Positions 37,174 through 44,332 of a DNA stretch of 53,447 nt are shown one piece after another. Below the pieces are notes generated by a model, which had not been told where the DNA came from, did not search any database, and worked only from the letters and a program-made list of their open reading frames with translations. The position numbers and the translations under genes are program-made. Numbering within the stretch: position 1 is the first letter of the stretch; each line of letters opens with the position of its first letter. The DNA comes from Corallococcus sicarius (GTDB lineage Bacteria > Myxococcota > Myxococcia > Myxococcales > Myxococcaceae), in NCBI RefSeq assembly GCF_003611735.1, contig NZ_RAWG01000023.1:1-53447 (forward strand), given 5' to 3'.

Positions 37174-37514
37174 CTGGGTTCTCCCTTTCCATGGGTCCTG
37201 GTGACGAACTGCTCGAGCCTGTCCGTGCGGCCTTCCCAGAGGTCGCGTTGTTCAGACAGCCAGGCTTGGACAACCGCGAACGGCTTCTTCTCGATGGCGC
37301 ACGTCCGCACGCGGCCTTCCTTGCGCGTCTGGATCCAGCCGCTCTCCTCGAGCAGGTGGATGTGTTTCATGAAGGAAGGCAATGCCATGTCGAATGGCTT
37401 CGCCAGCTCGCTGATACTTGCCGGACCCTGGCCCAACCGCCGCAACACGGCGCGACGCGTGGGGTCGGCAAGCGCCTGGAAGAGGCCGTCCATCTGCCGC
37501 GGATGCTGTTCCAT
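37170..37514 (-). CDS. ArsR-family transcriptional regulator
   Basis: This 114-residue winged-helix protein reads MDGLFQALADPTRRAVLRRLGQGPASISELAKPFDMALPSFMKHIHLLEESG, typical of ArsR/SmtB repressors. The metal-binding ELCVCDL motif is missing (ELAKPFD instead), so it is a non-metal type. It is translationally coupled to the SRPBCC gene. A perfect inverted repeat 23 bases upstream is a strong candidate for its own operator. Confidence 0.93.
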   Translation of the reverse strand: MEQHPRQMDGLFQALADPTRRAVLRRLGQGPASISELAKPFDMALPSFMKHIHLLEESGWIQTRKEGRVRTCAIEKKPFAVVQAWLSEQRDLWEGRTDRLEQFVTRTHGKGEPR

Positions 37515-37537
37515 GCGGCAGGGTATGGCGTTGGGAT

Positions 37538-37557
37538 ACTTAGCGCAAGGGCTAAGT
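37538..37557 (-). promoter_or_regulatory. Candidate operator for the ArsR-SRPBCC operon
   Basis: ACTTAGC (37538-37544) and GCTAAGT (37551-37557) form a perfect 7-base inverted repeat with a 6-base spacer. It begins 23 bases upstream of the ArsR start codon, in the region where its promoter must lie. Short AT-containing dyads of this size are typical ArsR-family sites. Confidence 0.6.
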
Positions 37558-37624
37558 GTTGTGGGCGGTGTCCTGGGCCCGGAAGGCCCGTTCGTGCAGA
37601 TGCAGTTGGGGCGCTCGCGGGCGT

Positions 37625-40600
37625 TCAGGACCGCTTCTTCTCGCGGGCCTGCCGGGACGTGTAGAGGCGGTGCAGGAAGTCGTAGAGGACCAGCTCCTGG
37701 GCGCGGGCGGCGGTGCGCAGCATCCGGTTGGTGTGCATGTGGACGAGGCTCGCGGCCACGCGCTCCAGGGGCTGGGTGAGCTGCCCCTGGTCCGCGGACG
37801 CTCGCAGCCGTGCCAGCACCGGCCCCTGCCGTTCGGAGCGGCGGCGCAGCGCCGCGAGTCCCGGAGCCAATGGCCCCTCCGCGGGCCCTGCCTGCCAGAG
37901 CAGGGCCTCCAGCTCCTGCCGGTGCGTCCGGAACCGCTCGCCCAGCCGCCGCTCGAAGGCTCCGTCCACGCTGAACTCCTGGCCATAGCCCTGGCGCAAG
38001 CCGGCGAGCAGCCGGCAACGGCCCTCCAGGTCGAAGCCCAGGTCCGTGAGCAGCAGGTCAATGCCACACAGCACGAGCCGCCAGCGCGCGTCCGCGCCGT
38101 CCTCGCCGCAGACGGTGTCGAGCAGCTCCAGCGCCGCTTCACTGTCCGCGTGGAAGCACTGCTCCGCCAGGGGCAGGCCCGCGTCGCCGCCATAGCGCTC
38201 CAGCTCGCGCTCGTACGTGTCCACCTGCACGCGGTGGACGACGCCGTCCTGGCGCAACGGGGCGAGCAGCGCGTGGAGCCGTGACAGGACCTCCGTGTGC
38301 AACCGTCGCGGGTCGCCCTGGAAGCGCACGCGCAGGTGCCAGTCCGGGTCACCGTAGCGCAGGAAGAACCACTGCTTCGCCGCGCCGCAGGCCAGCGCTT
38401 CGCGGGCCAGGGGCGCCACGGCCTCCGCCAGCACGCGGTCCGCGAGCGCCGTGCCGGTGTAGAGCTTGACGTAGAGCCACTCGGAGCCCGGGGGGAAGGA
38501 GCGCTGCAGCCGCGGCGGCTTCGGCAGCGGCACGGCGGGCGCGGGCACCGCCGGGGCTTCGCGCACGAAGGGCACCACCACCTCGTGGACGAAGCGGCCT
38601 TCCGGGCCCTGGACGCAGAGGCCCTCGTCCGCGAGCAGCTCCACCAGCACCACGTCCGTCCGCTGCCGCACCAGGTGGACGAAGGTGTCCAGGCTGAGCA
38701 CGTTGTCCAGGTCCACCGGCAGCACGTTGTCCTGATCCACCAGGCCCACGAGGCGCGGAAGCCCCAGCCGCTCGCGCAGCCGCCCGGCCTCCCGGAAGCG
38801 CTCGGCGCCTTCACGTTCCCCCAACGCGCGGAGCGTGGACGCCTGGAGCCGCCAGCGGGCGCGGTAGAGGATGAGCCTGCCCGCCGTCACCCGGGGAAGA
38901 AACGCGCTGCTCGCGAGCGGCCCCCACTGCCAGCGCAGGCCGGGGGTCGCTCCCTGTTGCTGGAGCGTGCCCAGGAAGGTGTAGGGGCGCAGGTGCGCTC
39001 GGCCGAAGTTGTGGACGTGGGTGACGCGGGGAAGGACCTCGCGGCCCAGGCTCGCCGAGCGCAGGACGATGCGGGAGCCCTGGACGCTGACGAACAGGTC
39101 GGTGAGCGGAAGCTGTCGCTCGGCGGGCGCACCCGAGCGCCCCAGGTACACCAGCTCGTGGTCGCGCAGCACGGGGCGGCAGAGGATGTTGCCCACGCGC
39201 CCCTCCGGCAGGTGCACGACCTCCGCGAAGAGGGCCTCCGGACGCAGGGCTTCCTCCGCGCGCAGGTGCGCTGTCACGTGGCGCAGCAGCTCCGGGTCGC
39301 CGTGACAGAAGCGGCCCAGGAGCGCCGCGCCCGACGGGCCGATCATCGACTCGAAGACGAACTGGAACCGCCCCGCGTCCACGTCCTCCTGCGAGGCCGC
39401 GAGCACGGTCCCCATGACGGAGAAGGCCTCCGGCAGCGGCCCCGGGCGCGGGTTCGCGAGCGCCTCCAGGTCCTCCGCGTCCAGCTCCAGCGGGCCCCCC
39501 GTGCGCAGGACCTCCGACAGCCGGTAGTGCAGGTGGGCCTGCGCCTTGCCCCAAGACATCTGCTCGTCGGCGCGGGCCGCGGGGAAGGGGAGGTCGCGCA
39601 AGAGGGGAGAGGCCTCCGCTGACTCGGGGCTCGCCAGCTCGAAGCCGATGCCCACGTCCTCGTCCAGGGCCTCCAGCAGGGGCACCTCGCGCGCCTCGTA
39701 GCGTTGGACGAAGGCCTCGCGGAAGCGCCTCAGGGTGGCGGACTCCGAGGCCGGGCTGAGGCGGTGCAGCAGGGCCACGCCCTGGCTCATCGCGTCCACC
39801 AGGGCGGGTCCCAGCGTCAGCGCTTCGGCGGGCTTGCGCAGGTCCACCTGGAAGAGGCGGCTTGCGTTCACGGGGGCGGGAAGGGCTTCCAGGCCGCGCG
39901 CGAGCGCACGGTAGCGGGAGGGCTCCGCGCCCGGAGGTGAACCATCCAGCTGCGTCAGCACGCCCTGCACGTGCGCAAGGACGCGGTGGGGCTCGGCCAT
40001 CGCCGGCACGGCTTCCAGGCACGTGAGCAGTTCGCGCACCGGCTCCGGTCCCGTGACGAGCGGCGCCAGCTCCGGCACGAGGAGCTGGTGCGCCACGAGC
40101 ATGTCCACGTACTCCGTGGCCTCCTCGCGGGACACGTCGGGGTCCGCGTCCACCAGGGACTGCACGAGCGCGGCGAGCGACGCCCCCGCGCGGGCCCTCT
40201 CCAACGTGGCCTCCAGGTACGGCGTGGGCTCCACGCCGACGAGCTGGTAGCTGCGCGAGCCACCGTCGCGCCGGGACTCGGCGTAGCGCAGCCGGCCCGC
40301 CGCCCGGTACAGGCTGGAGTTGGGCCGGTAGCTCAAGGCCCCGCGCAGCGCGGGCAGCCCCGCGAGCCCGTCCGTCAGTGCATCGACGTAATCCATGTCC
40401 AACCGCGTATGGCGGCGGTACGTCTCACGGGCTGGCAGTTGCAGCCGGGTCGCCTGGGTGAGCGTGCCCAGACTGTTGCCGGCGAAGAGGCCGAAGGGCG
40501 TGGCCCGCGACGTCATGCGTTGCCAGTAGCGCACCAGCGTGCGCTCCAGCTTCTCTGCGTGAGGACTCCCGGGCGCGGACGTCCACGCGGGCAGGTTCTC

Positions 40601-40843
40601 CTCCAGCGAGGGCGACGCGAGGAACAGCGCCTCCCGCACCTCCGGCCGGGCAATGACAGACGCGAGCCGCTCGCGCAGCAGCTCGCGGTCCCGGGCGAGC
40701 GCCGCGTCCAGCTCGGCGGTGGACGCCCCTCGCGCGGTGGGAGCGAGCAGGCCCTGGCCCCATGCCCGCAGCTCGTCGAAGGGCAGCAGCGGGGTGCGCA
40801 GGACGAAGAATCCGGAGGGCGCGAAGCCCGGTGGCGTCGTCAT
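37625..40843 (-). CDS. lanB: Class I lanthipeptide dehydratase LanB
   Basis: LanB dehydrates Ser and Thr of a precursor peptide by glutamyl-tRNA-dependent glutamylation and elimination. This 1072-residue protein has both parts. The N-terminal glutamylation domain shows ALFLASPSLEENLPAW and RYWQRMTSRATPFGLFAG (about 105-122). The C-terminal elimination domain (SpaB_C, about 790-1070) shows EWLYVKLYTG and QWFFLRYGDPDWHLRVRF. The length suits a complete single-protein LanB, not the split form. The ATG at 40843 overlaps the lanC stop (ATGA); the frame stays open upstream, but that part lies inside lanC. The closest precursor gene is lanA, read away from lanC. Confidence 0.95.
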   Translation of the reverse strand: MTTPPGFAPSGFFVLRTPLLPFDELRAWGQGLLAPTARGASTAELDAALARDRELLRERLASVIARPEVREALFLASPSLEENLPAWTSAPGSPHAEKLERTLVRYWQRMTSRATPFGLFAGNSLGTLTQATRLQLPARETYRRHTRLDMDYVDALTDGLAGLPALRGALSYRPNSSLYRAAGRLRYAESRRDGGSRSYQLVGVEPTPYLEATLERARAGASLAALVQSLVDADPDVSREEATEYVDMLVAHQLLVPELAPLVTGPEPVRELLTCLEAVPAMAEPHRVLAHVQGVLTQLDGSPPGAEPSRYRALARGLEALPAPVNASRLFQVDLRKPAEALTLGPALVDAMSQGVALLHRLSPASESATLRRFREAFVQRYEAREVPLLEALDEDVGIGFELASPESAEASPLLRDLPFPAARADEQMSWGKAQAHLHYRLSEVLRTGGPLELDAEDLEALANPRPGPLPEAFSVMGTVLAASQEDVDAGRFQFVFESMIGPSGAALLGRFCHGDPELLRHVTAHLRAEEALRPEALFAEVVHLPEGRVGNILCRPVLRDHELVYLGRSGAPAERQLPLTDLFVSVQGSRIVLRSASLGREVLPRVTHVHNFGRAHLRPYTFLGTLQQQGATPGLRWQWGPLASSAFLPRVTAGRLILYRARWRLQASTLRALGEREGAERFREAGRLRERLGLPRLVGLVDQDNVLPVDLDNVLSLDTFVHLVRQRTDVVLVELLADEGLCVQGPEGRFVHEVVVPFVREAPAVPAPAVPLPKPPRLQRSFPPGSEWLYVKLYTGTALADRVLAEAVAPLAREALACGAAKQWFFLRYGDPDWHLRVRFQGDPRRLHTEVLSRLHALLAPLRQDGVVHRVQVDTYERELERYGGDAGLPLAEQCFHADSEAALELLDTVCGEDGADARWRLVLCGIDLLLTDLGFDLEGRCRLLAGLRQGYGQEFSVDGAFERRLGERFRTHRQELEALLWQAGPAEGPLAPGLAALRRRSERQGPVLARLRASADQGQLTQPLERVAASLVHMHTNRMLRTAARAQELVLYDFLHRLYTSRQAREKKRS

Positions 40844-42129
40844 GGAGCGTCCAGGGTGGTGGGGCGAAGGGACATGAGCAGCAGGCGGTCCCATTCCGGC
40901 TCCACCGCGGAGGTCGCCGCGAGGAGCGCGAGGGCGATGCCGGCGGCACCCGCGAGCAGGCCCGCGTGGTCCGTCCAACCCTCGGTGCCGTCGTCGAAGC
41001 GCTCCAGGATCCGGAAGCCGGCCACGCCCTGGCCGGGCTGGCGGTGAACGCAGAGCAGCTGGCGGAACCAGAAGCGGGCCGCGGTCTCGAAGGCGGGCTC
41101 GCCCGTGGTCTGGAACAGGCGGTTGTACAGGTGCGCGAGCCCGGCGGATCCATGGCAGAGCCCACCATCCAGCACGGAAGCGACGTCCTGCCAGCGCGAG
41201 GCGGCCTCCCGGCAGAGCGCGAGGGCCTGGGCTTCCCACGCGGGGGTTCCCACCGCGCGCGCCAGCGTGTGCAGCCCGAGCGCCACGCCGGGATCGCCGT
41301 AGCACCACGCCGGACGGCGCGGCCAGGTGAGCGGTTCATGCCGCGCATCCACGCGCGAGGGGAAGCGCGCGGGGGCGGAGTCTTCTGCGCGCCGGGCCAT
41401 GAACCACGTCCATCCGCCTTCGAGCAGCCCGCGCGCGGCAGGCCTTGCGACGCCCGCGGCCACCGCGCCTCCCAGCACGATGAGCACGCCCGCCATGCCG
41501 TGCGCGACGCCCAGGTTGTAGCTGCCCTCGGGATGTTCTCCCCGGAGCCGGGCTTCGACGTGGAGGGCCTGCGTCTTCCAGCGCAGTCCCTCCGGTGTCC
41601 GCTCGGCCAGCTCCCCCAGCCGCGCGACCACCGCTTCCAGGCAGCGCCGTGCGCCGTCACGGGGAAGGCGCTCCAGCGCGTACGTCCCCATGCCCACCAG
41701 CCCGCTCACCAGGTCGTAGCGGTGCGGCCAGGGCCGCGTCTGGAGGAAGTCCTCGAGCGCGGCGTCGAGCTCCGTGAGCGGATCCGCGTCGGGTGATTCG
41801 GAGGGAGGCTGCACGCGCTGCACGGCCCAGGCGATTCCCGGGAAGCCGTCATACAGGTCCGCGCCCAGCGTCTCCGTGGCGAGCGCATCCGTGGCGCGCT
41901 CCAGCAGGGCGTCGGCCCGGGCGCGGTGCCGCGCGTCAGCCTGGAGGGGGACGCGTGCGAGCGCGTCGAACAACACCGCGCAGCCCGCGTCCCCGCGCGC
42001 CAGGGAGGCCAGGGGCAGGGAATGGGCGGGAATATCCGACAGCGCCTCGACAATCGCCGCGAGCGCTTCCACGGCTGCCTCGTGCTCGACTCCGTGCAGC
42101 AAGGGTTTCCAGGCAGCAGCGCGTCGCAT
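40840..42129 (-). CDS. lanC: Lanthionine synthetase LanC
   Basis: LanC joins Cys thiols to dehydrated residues to make thioether rings. All NisC-type catalytic residues can be located in these 429 residues: zinc ligands Cys276 (WCYGDPG), Cys325 and His326 (LCHG), plus His210 (AHGMAG) and Asp139 (RYDLVSGLVG). The alpha-toroid repeats with GxxG turns are visible. The start at 42129 is an ATG with GGAAGA 4 bases before it. It is the first gene of the lanC-lanB unit and diverges from lanA across 138 bases. Confidence 0.95.
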   Translation of the reverse strand: MRRAAAWKPLLHGVEHEAAVEALAAIVEALSDIPAHSLPLASLARGDAGCAVLFDALARVPLQADARHRARADALLERATDALATETLGADLYDGFPGIAWAVQRVQPPSESPDADPLTELDAALEDFLQTRPWPHRYDLVSGLVGMGTYALERLPRDGARRCLEAVVARLGELAERTPEGLRWKTQALHVEARLRGEHPEGSYNLGVAHGMAGVLIVLGGAVAAGVARPAARGLLEGGWTWFMARRAEDSAPARFPSRVDARHEPLTWPRRPAWCYGDPGVALGLHTLARAVGTPAWEAQALALCREAASRWQDVASVLDGGLCHGSAGLAHLYNRLFQTTGEPAFETAARFWFRQLLCVHRQPGQGVAGFRILERFDDGTEGWTDHAGLLAGAAGIALALLAATSAVEPEWDRLLLMSLRPTTLDAP

Positions 42130-42267
42130 GTCGTCTTCCCATGCCAGGGGGAGAGGAAATCCACAGTCCCATGGTTCTTGCTTGGATTGCTTGTCTATCT
42201 GGAATGCAGGTGCTTGACTTGGCCTTGCAGTAAACGCCGTCAAGGACCGCAACGAAAGGGGCATGTC
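42130..42267. promoter_or_regulatory. Divergent lanC/lanA control region
   Basis: These 138 bases must carry the promoters for lanC (minus) and lanA (plus). The centre is clearly more AT-rich than its surroundings. It contains TTGCTTG twice at 9-base spacing (42178-42184 and 42187-42193) and a third TGCTTG at 42211-42216 that overlaps TTGACT (42214-42219), a possible -35 element for lanA. No matching -10 box at good spacing was found. GAAAGGGG (42254-42261) is the lanA ribosome-binding site. Confidence 0.45.
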
Positions 42268-42417
42268 ATGGACAAGCAGGACAACCAGAAGCCCAAGAAG
42301 TTGAGCCTGAAGCGCGAGACCGTCCGCCTGTTGTCCGGCGCGGGCACGGAGCAGACGGACCGCAAGGAACGGACCTCTCCCATCTGCACGGAGTACGGGA
42401 CGAAGTGTGACATCTGA
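42268..42417 (+). CDS. lanA: Class I lanthipeptide precursor peptide LanA
   Basis: A 49-residue peptide with a strong ribosome-binding site 6 bases upstream. The leader is basic and contains KLSLKRETVRLL (residues 11-22), the leader box met in many class I lanthipeptide precursors and read by LanB. A Gly-Ala step follows (Gly24-Ala25), a possible cleavage site. The C-terminal part has Thr27, Thr30, Thr36, Ser37, Thr41 and Thr45 with two cysteines, Cys40 and Cys47. SPIC and TEYGTKC could each form one ring, giving two (methyl)lanthionines at most. The location beside lanC-lanB makes the assignment strong; ring pattern and cleavage site are inference. Confidence 0.85.
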   Translation: MDKQDNQKPKKLSLKRETVRLLSGAGTEQTDRKERTSPICTEYGTKCDI

Positions 42418-42443
42418 CGGACCCCACGGGCCTCCGGGTCCGT
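42417..42443 (+). other. Hairpin at the lanA stop codon
   Basis: ACGGACCC (42417-42424) and GGGTCCGT (42436-42443) form a perfect 8-bp stem. The first base is the last base of the lanA stop codon. No T-run follows, but a second hairpin comes 8 bases later. Confidence 0.5.
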
Positions 42444-42451
42444 GAGTCCTG

Positions 42452-42478
42452 CCGGGAGGGGGAGCGTGTCCCTCCCGG
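42452..42478 (+). terminator. Second hairpin after lanA, possible terminator
   Basis: CCGGGAGGG (42452-42460) and CCCTCCCGG (42470-42478) form a perfect 9-bp stem with a 9-base loop. The stem is strong but the T-tract is absent, so it may be a transcript end stabiliser rather than a classical terminator. The 187 bases from here to the next gene hold nothing else that I can identify. Confidence 0.45.
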
Positions 42479-42665
42479 TCCCTGGCCCGGTGTGAAGTCG
42501 TTGAAGGCAGGACGTGGCTGAAGCGTTTCAATCCCTTCGGGACGCCAGCACGCTTCTTTCCGGTGAAACAACCCGGCCGTTCGTCTGTGACCGTATCCGT
42601 GTGTGGCGGGTCCCTGGCAGGCAGGGGACGAAGAATGCTGTCCAACGGCTTCCGGAGGCCGGGTC

Positions 42666-44165
42666 ATGAACGGTGGAACTGTTACTCAAGCGCGATGGGG
42701 TCGCCACGCACTCCTGGGGGTGGCCCTTGCCCTGGCGCTCACCGTGGGAGCCGCCTGCCCGGACACGGAGGTCATCCCGCCGGACGAAATCGAGGACGCA
42801 GGCACCGTGACGGACGGAGGCGTGGGACCGCCCGATGCGGGGTCCGGCGACGGCTCGGTGCCGGATGCGAGTGTCGCTTGCACGGTACCTGTGCCCCAGG
42901 GGGCCCCGTGGGCCAGCCGCTGTGGGACCGGGTTGCCGGCGGATACGTGCGCTTCGCTGGTGCTGCCGGCGGCGGGCCCGGTGCCTCCCGCGGATCGCTG
43001 GTGTGAGGACTCCGCGCGCCTGCTGTGCGCGGCCGGGGTGGACGCCGGCACGGTGGACCCCACGGCCGAGTCGGGCTGCTTCGAGCGTGAGCGGCGGACT
43101 TGCGAGTCCCGCTTCCCGCGCTCGGTCCGGGATGCGGGTTTCTTCACGTACTGGCCCGAAGCCGCGTCCGCGTGCCTGACGGGGGACGTGAACCCGTCGT
43201 CCGAGGCCTGCCGCTGTGCCTTCGTGCGCTCCTCGGTGGGCGGCGCCTGCGGCGTGGACGCCGACTGCCGCACGGGCTACTGCCTCAAGGATGAGAGCGA
43301 TGCGGGCGTCTGCGTCGCCTGTCCGGAACGGCGTCCCGTGGGCAGCGCCTGCGGACAGCTGGGGGACGCGCCGTGTGATGACCACGGCTACTGCTCGCAG
43401 GGATGCTGCGTGCCTCGGCCCAACGCGGGGGAGGCTTGCAGGATGGGGATGATCGAGCCCGTGCCCTGCGACAAGGCCACGTCGCCCGGGTGTCGGCCCC
43501 TTGCCCCCGAGGACATGTCGGGCTTCGGCACCTGCCGTGCGTACAGGGAGTCTGGCGAGACGTGCGGACAGGCCCCCGGTGCCAGGTGCGAGGGCATGCC
43601 GCTGCCGGGCTGCAATCTGGGAACGTGCGTGTCCGGCCAGCTCTGCACCTTCATGAGCCCGGATGCCTCGGTTCCCGCGCAGTGCCAGCCGGAAGGCGTG
43701 CGGTGCGATTTCCGGGGCAGGGGCTGCGGCCCCGGCCAGCTGTGCGTCGGACCCAACGGCCTCTGCATCGATCCCGCCTCGCTCAGCGAAGGGGAGACTT
43801 GCGATGGCCCCGGTGAGTGCATGGACGGCCTGCTGTGCGACAAGGGCGATGCCGGCCCTGGCGCCTTGGGCGCGTGCATCGCGGCGGGCCCGGGCGAGTG
43901 CCGCTACGACGTGGAGTGCCCCTGGGCCGAGCGCTGCCGCGACGGGCAGTGTACGGAGGGCAAGGCCCTGGGGGCCGCCTGTGACAGTCCCGAGGCCTGC
44001 GCGAAATACCTCGTCTGCGCGCGCGGGGAGGATGGGGGCACCTGCGCCCCGGAGCCGCGCCTCGGCGAGCGCTGCCGCTTCAGCAGTCCGGATGGAGGCT
44101 TCCCTACGTGGACGTACTCCTGCATCACGGGGGTTTGCAACAACCCGACGGGCGTCTGCGAGTAG
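42666..44165 (+). CDS. Cysteine-rich exported protein, myxobacterial type
   Basis: The 499 residues begin with a hydrophobic signal (ALLGVALALALTVGAAC) ending at a Cys that could be lipidated, although the lipobox lacks Leu at position -3. A Asp/Gly/Ala-rich linker (about 38-68) follows. The rest contains many spaced cysteines in repeated short units (DADCRTGYCLKD, GPGECMDGLLCDKG, YDVECPWAERCRDGQC), resembling disulfide-rich Dickkopf/EGF-like repeats common in outer-surface proteins of myxobacteria. No enzyme motif is visible. It lies 248 bases after lanA on the same strand; a link to the lanthipeptide is possible but unsupported. Confidence 0.85.
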   Translation: MNGGTVTQARWGRHALLGVALALALTVGAACPDTEVIPPDEIEDAGTVTDGGVGPPDAGSGDGSVPDASVACTVPVPQGAPWASRCGTGLPADTCASLVLPAAGPVPPADRWCEDSARLLCAAGVDAGTVDPTAESGCFERERRTCESRFPRSVRDAGFFTYWPEAASACLTGDVNPSSEACRCAFVRSSVGGACGVDADCRTGYCLKDESDAGVCVACPERRPVGSACGQLGDAPCDDHGYCSQGCCVPRPNAGEACRMGMIEPVPCDKATSPGCRPLAPEDMSGFGTCRAYRESGETCGQAPGARCEGMPLPGCNLGTCVSGQLCTFMSPDASVPAQCQPEGVRCDFRGRGCGPGQLCVGPNGLCIDPASLSEGETCDGPGECMDGLLCDKGDAGPGALGACIAAGPGECRYDVECPWAERCRDGQCTEGKALGAACDSPEACAKYLVCARGEDGGTCAPEPRLGERCRFSSPDGGFPTWTYSCITGVCNNPTGVCE

Positions 44166-44189
44166 CCCGCGGGAGCACCTCAAGGGCAT

Positions 44190-44224
44190 GCAGGGCCGGT
44201 GAGCCCCATCACCTCCGGCCCTGC
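44190..44224 (+). terminator. Probable terminator after the Cys-rich gene
   Basis: GCAGGGCCGG (44190-44199) pairs perfectly with CCGGCCCTGC (44215-44224); GGTGA/TCACC lies in the loop as an alternative stem. It starts 25 bases after the stop codon. The following bases (CTGTCCGTCCTC) are only mildly T-rich. Confidence 0.5.
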
Positions 44225-44332
44225 CTGTCCGTCCTCACCCACACCGCCGCTCCGTCAAACGACACGGTGAAAGTGTCCGCTGGCGCATGGCCGGGGTCCT
44301 CCTCCTGAACACGTGCGGGAATGGGGAACGCG

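Noticed and set aside
40844-41308. An extended N terminus for LanB.
   Set aside because: The extra 155 codons lie inside lanC in another frame and have no LanB similarity; the ATG at 40843 begins the conserved domain and overlaps the lanC stop in the usual ATGA way.
41926-42267. A longer upstream form of the lanthipeptide precursor in the same frame.
   Set aside because: The upstream part overlaps lanC on the other strand, whereas the ATG at 42268 has a strong ribosome-binding site and gives a leader of normal size.
42528-44189. A 553-codon minus-strand frame opposite the Cys-rich gene.
   Set aside because: The protein is Arg/Ala/His-rich without features, while the plus strand has a signal peptide and regular Cys repeats.
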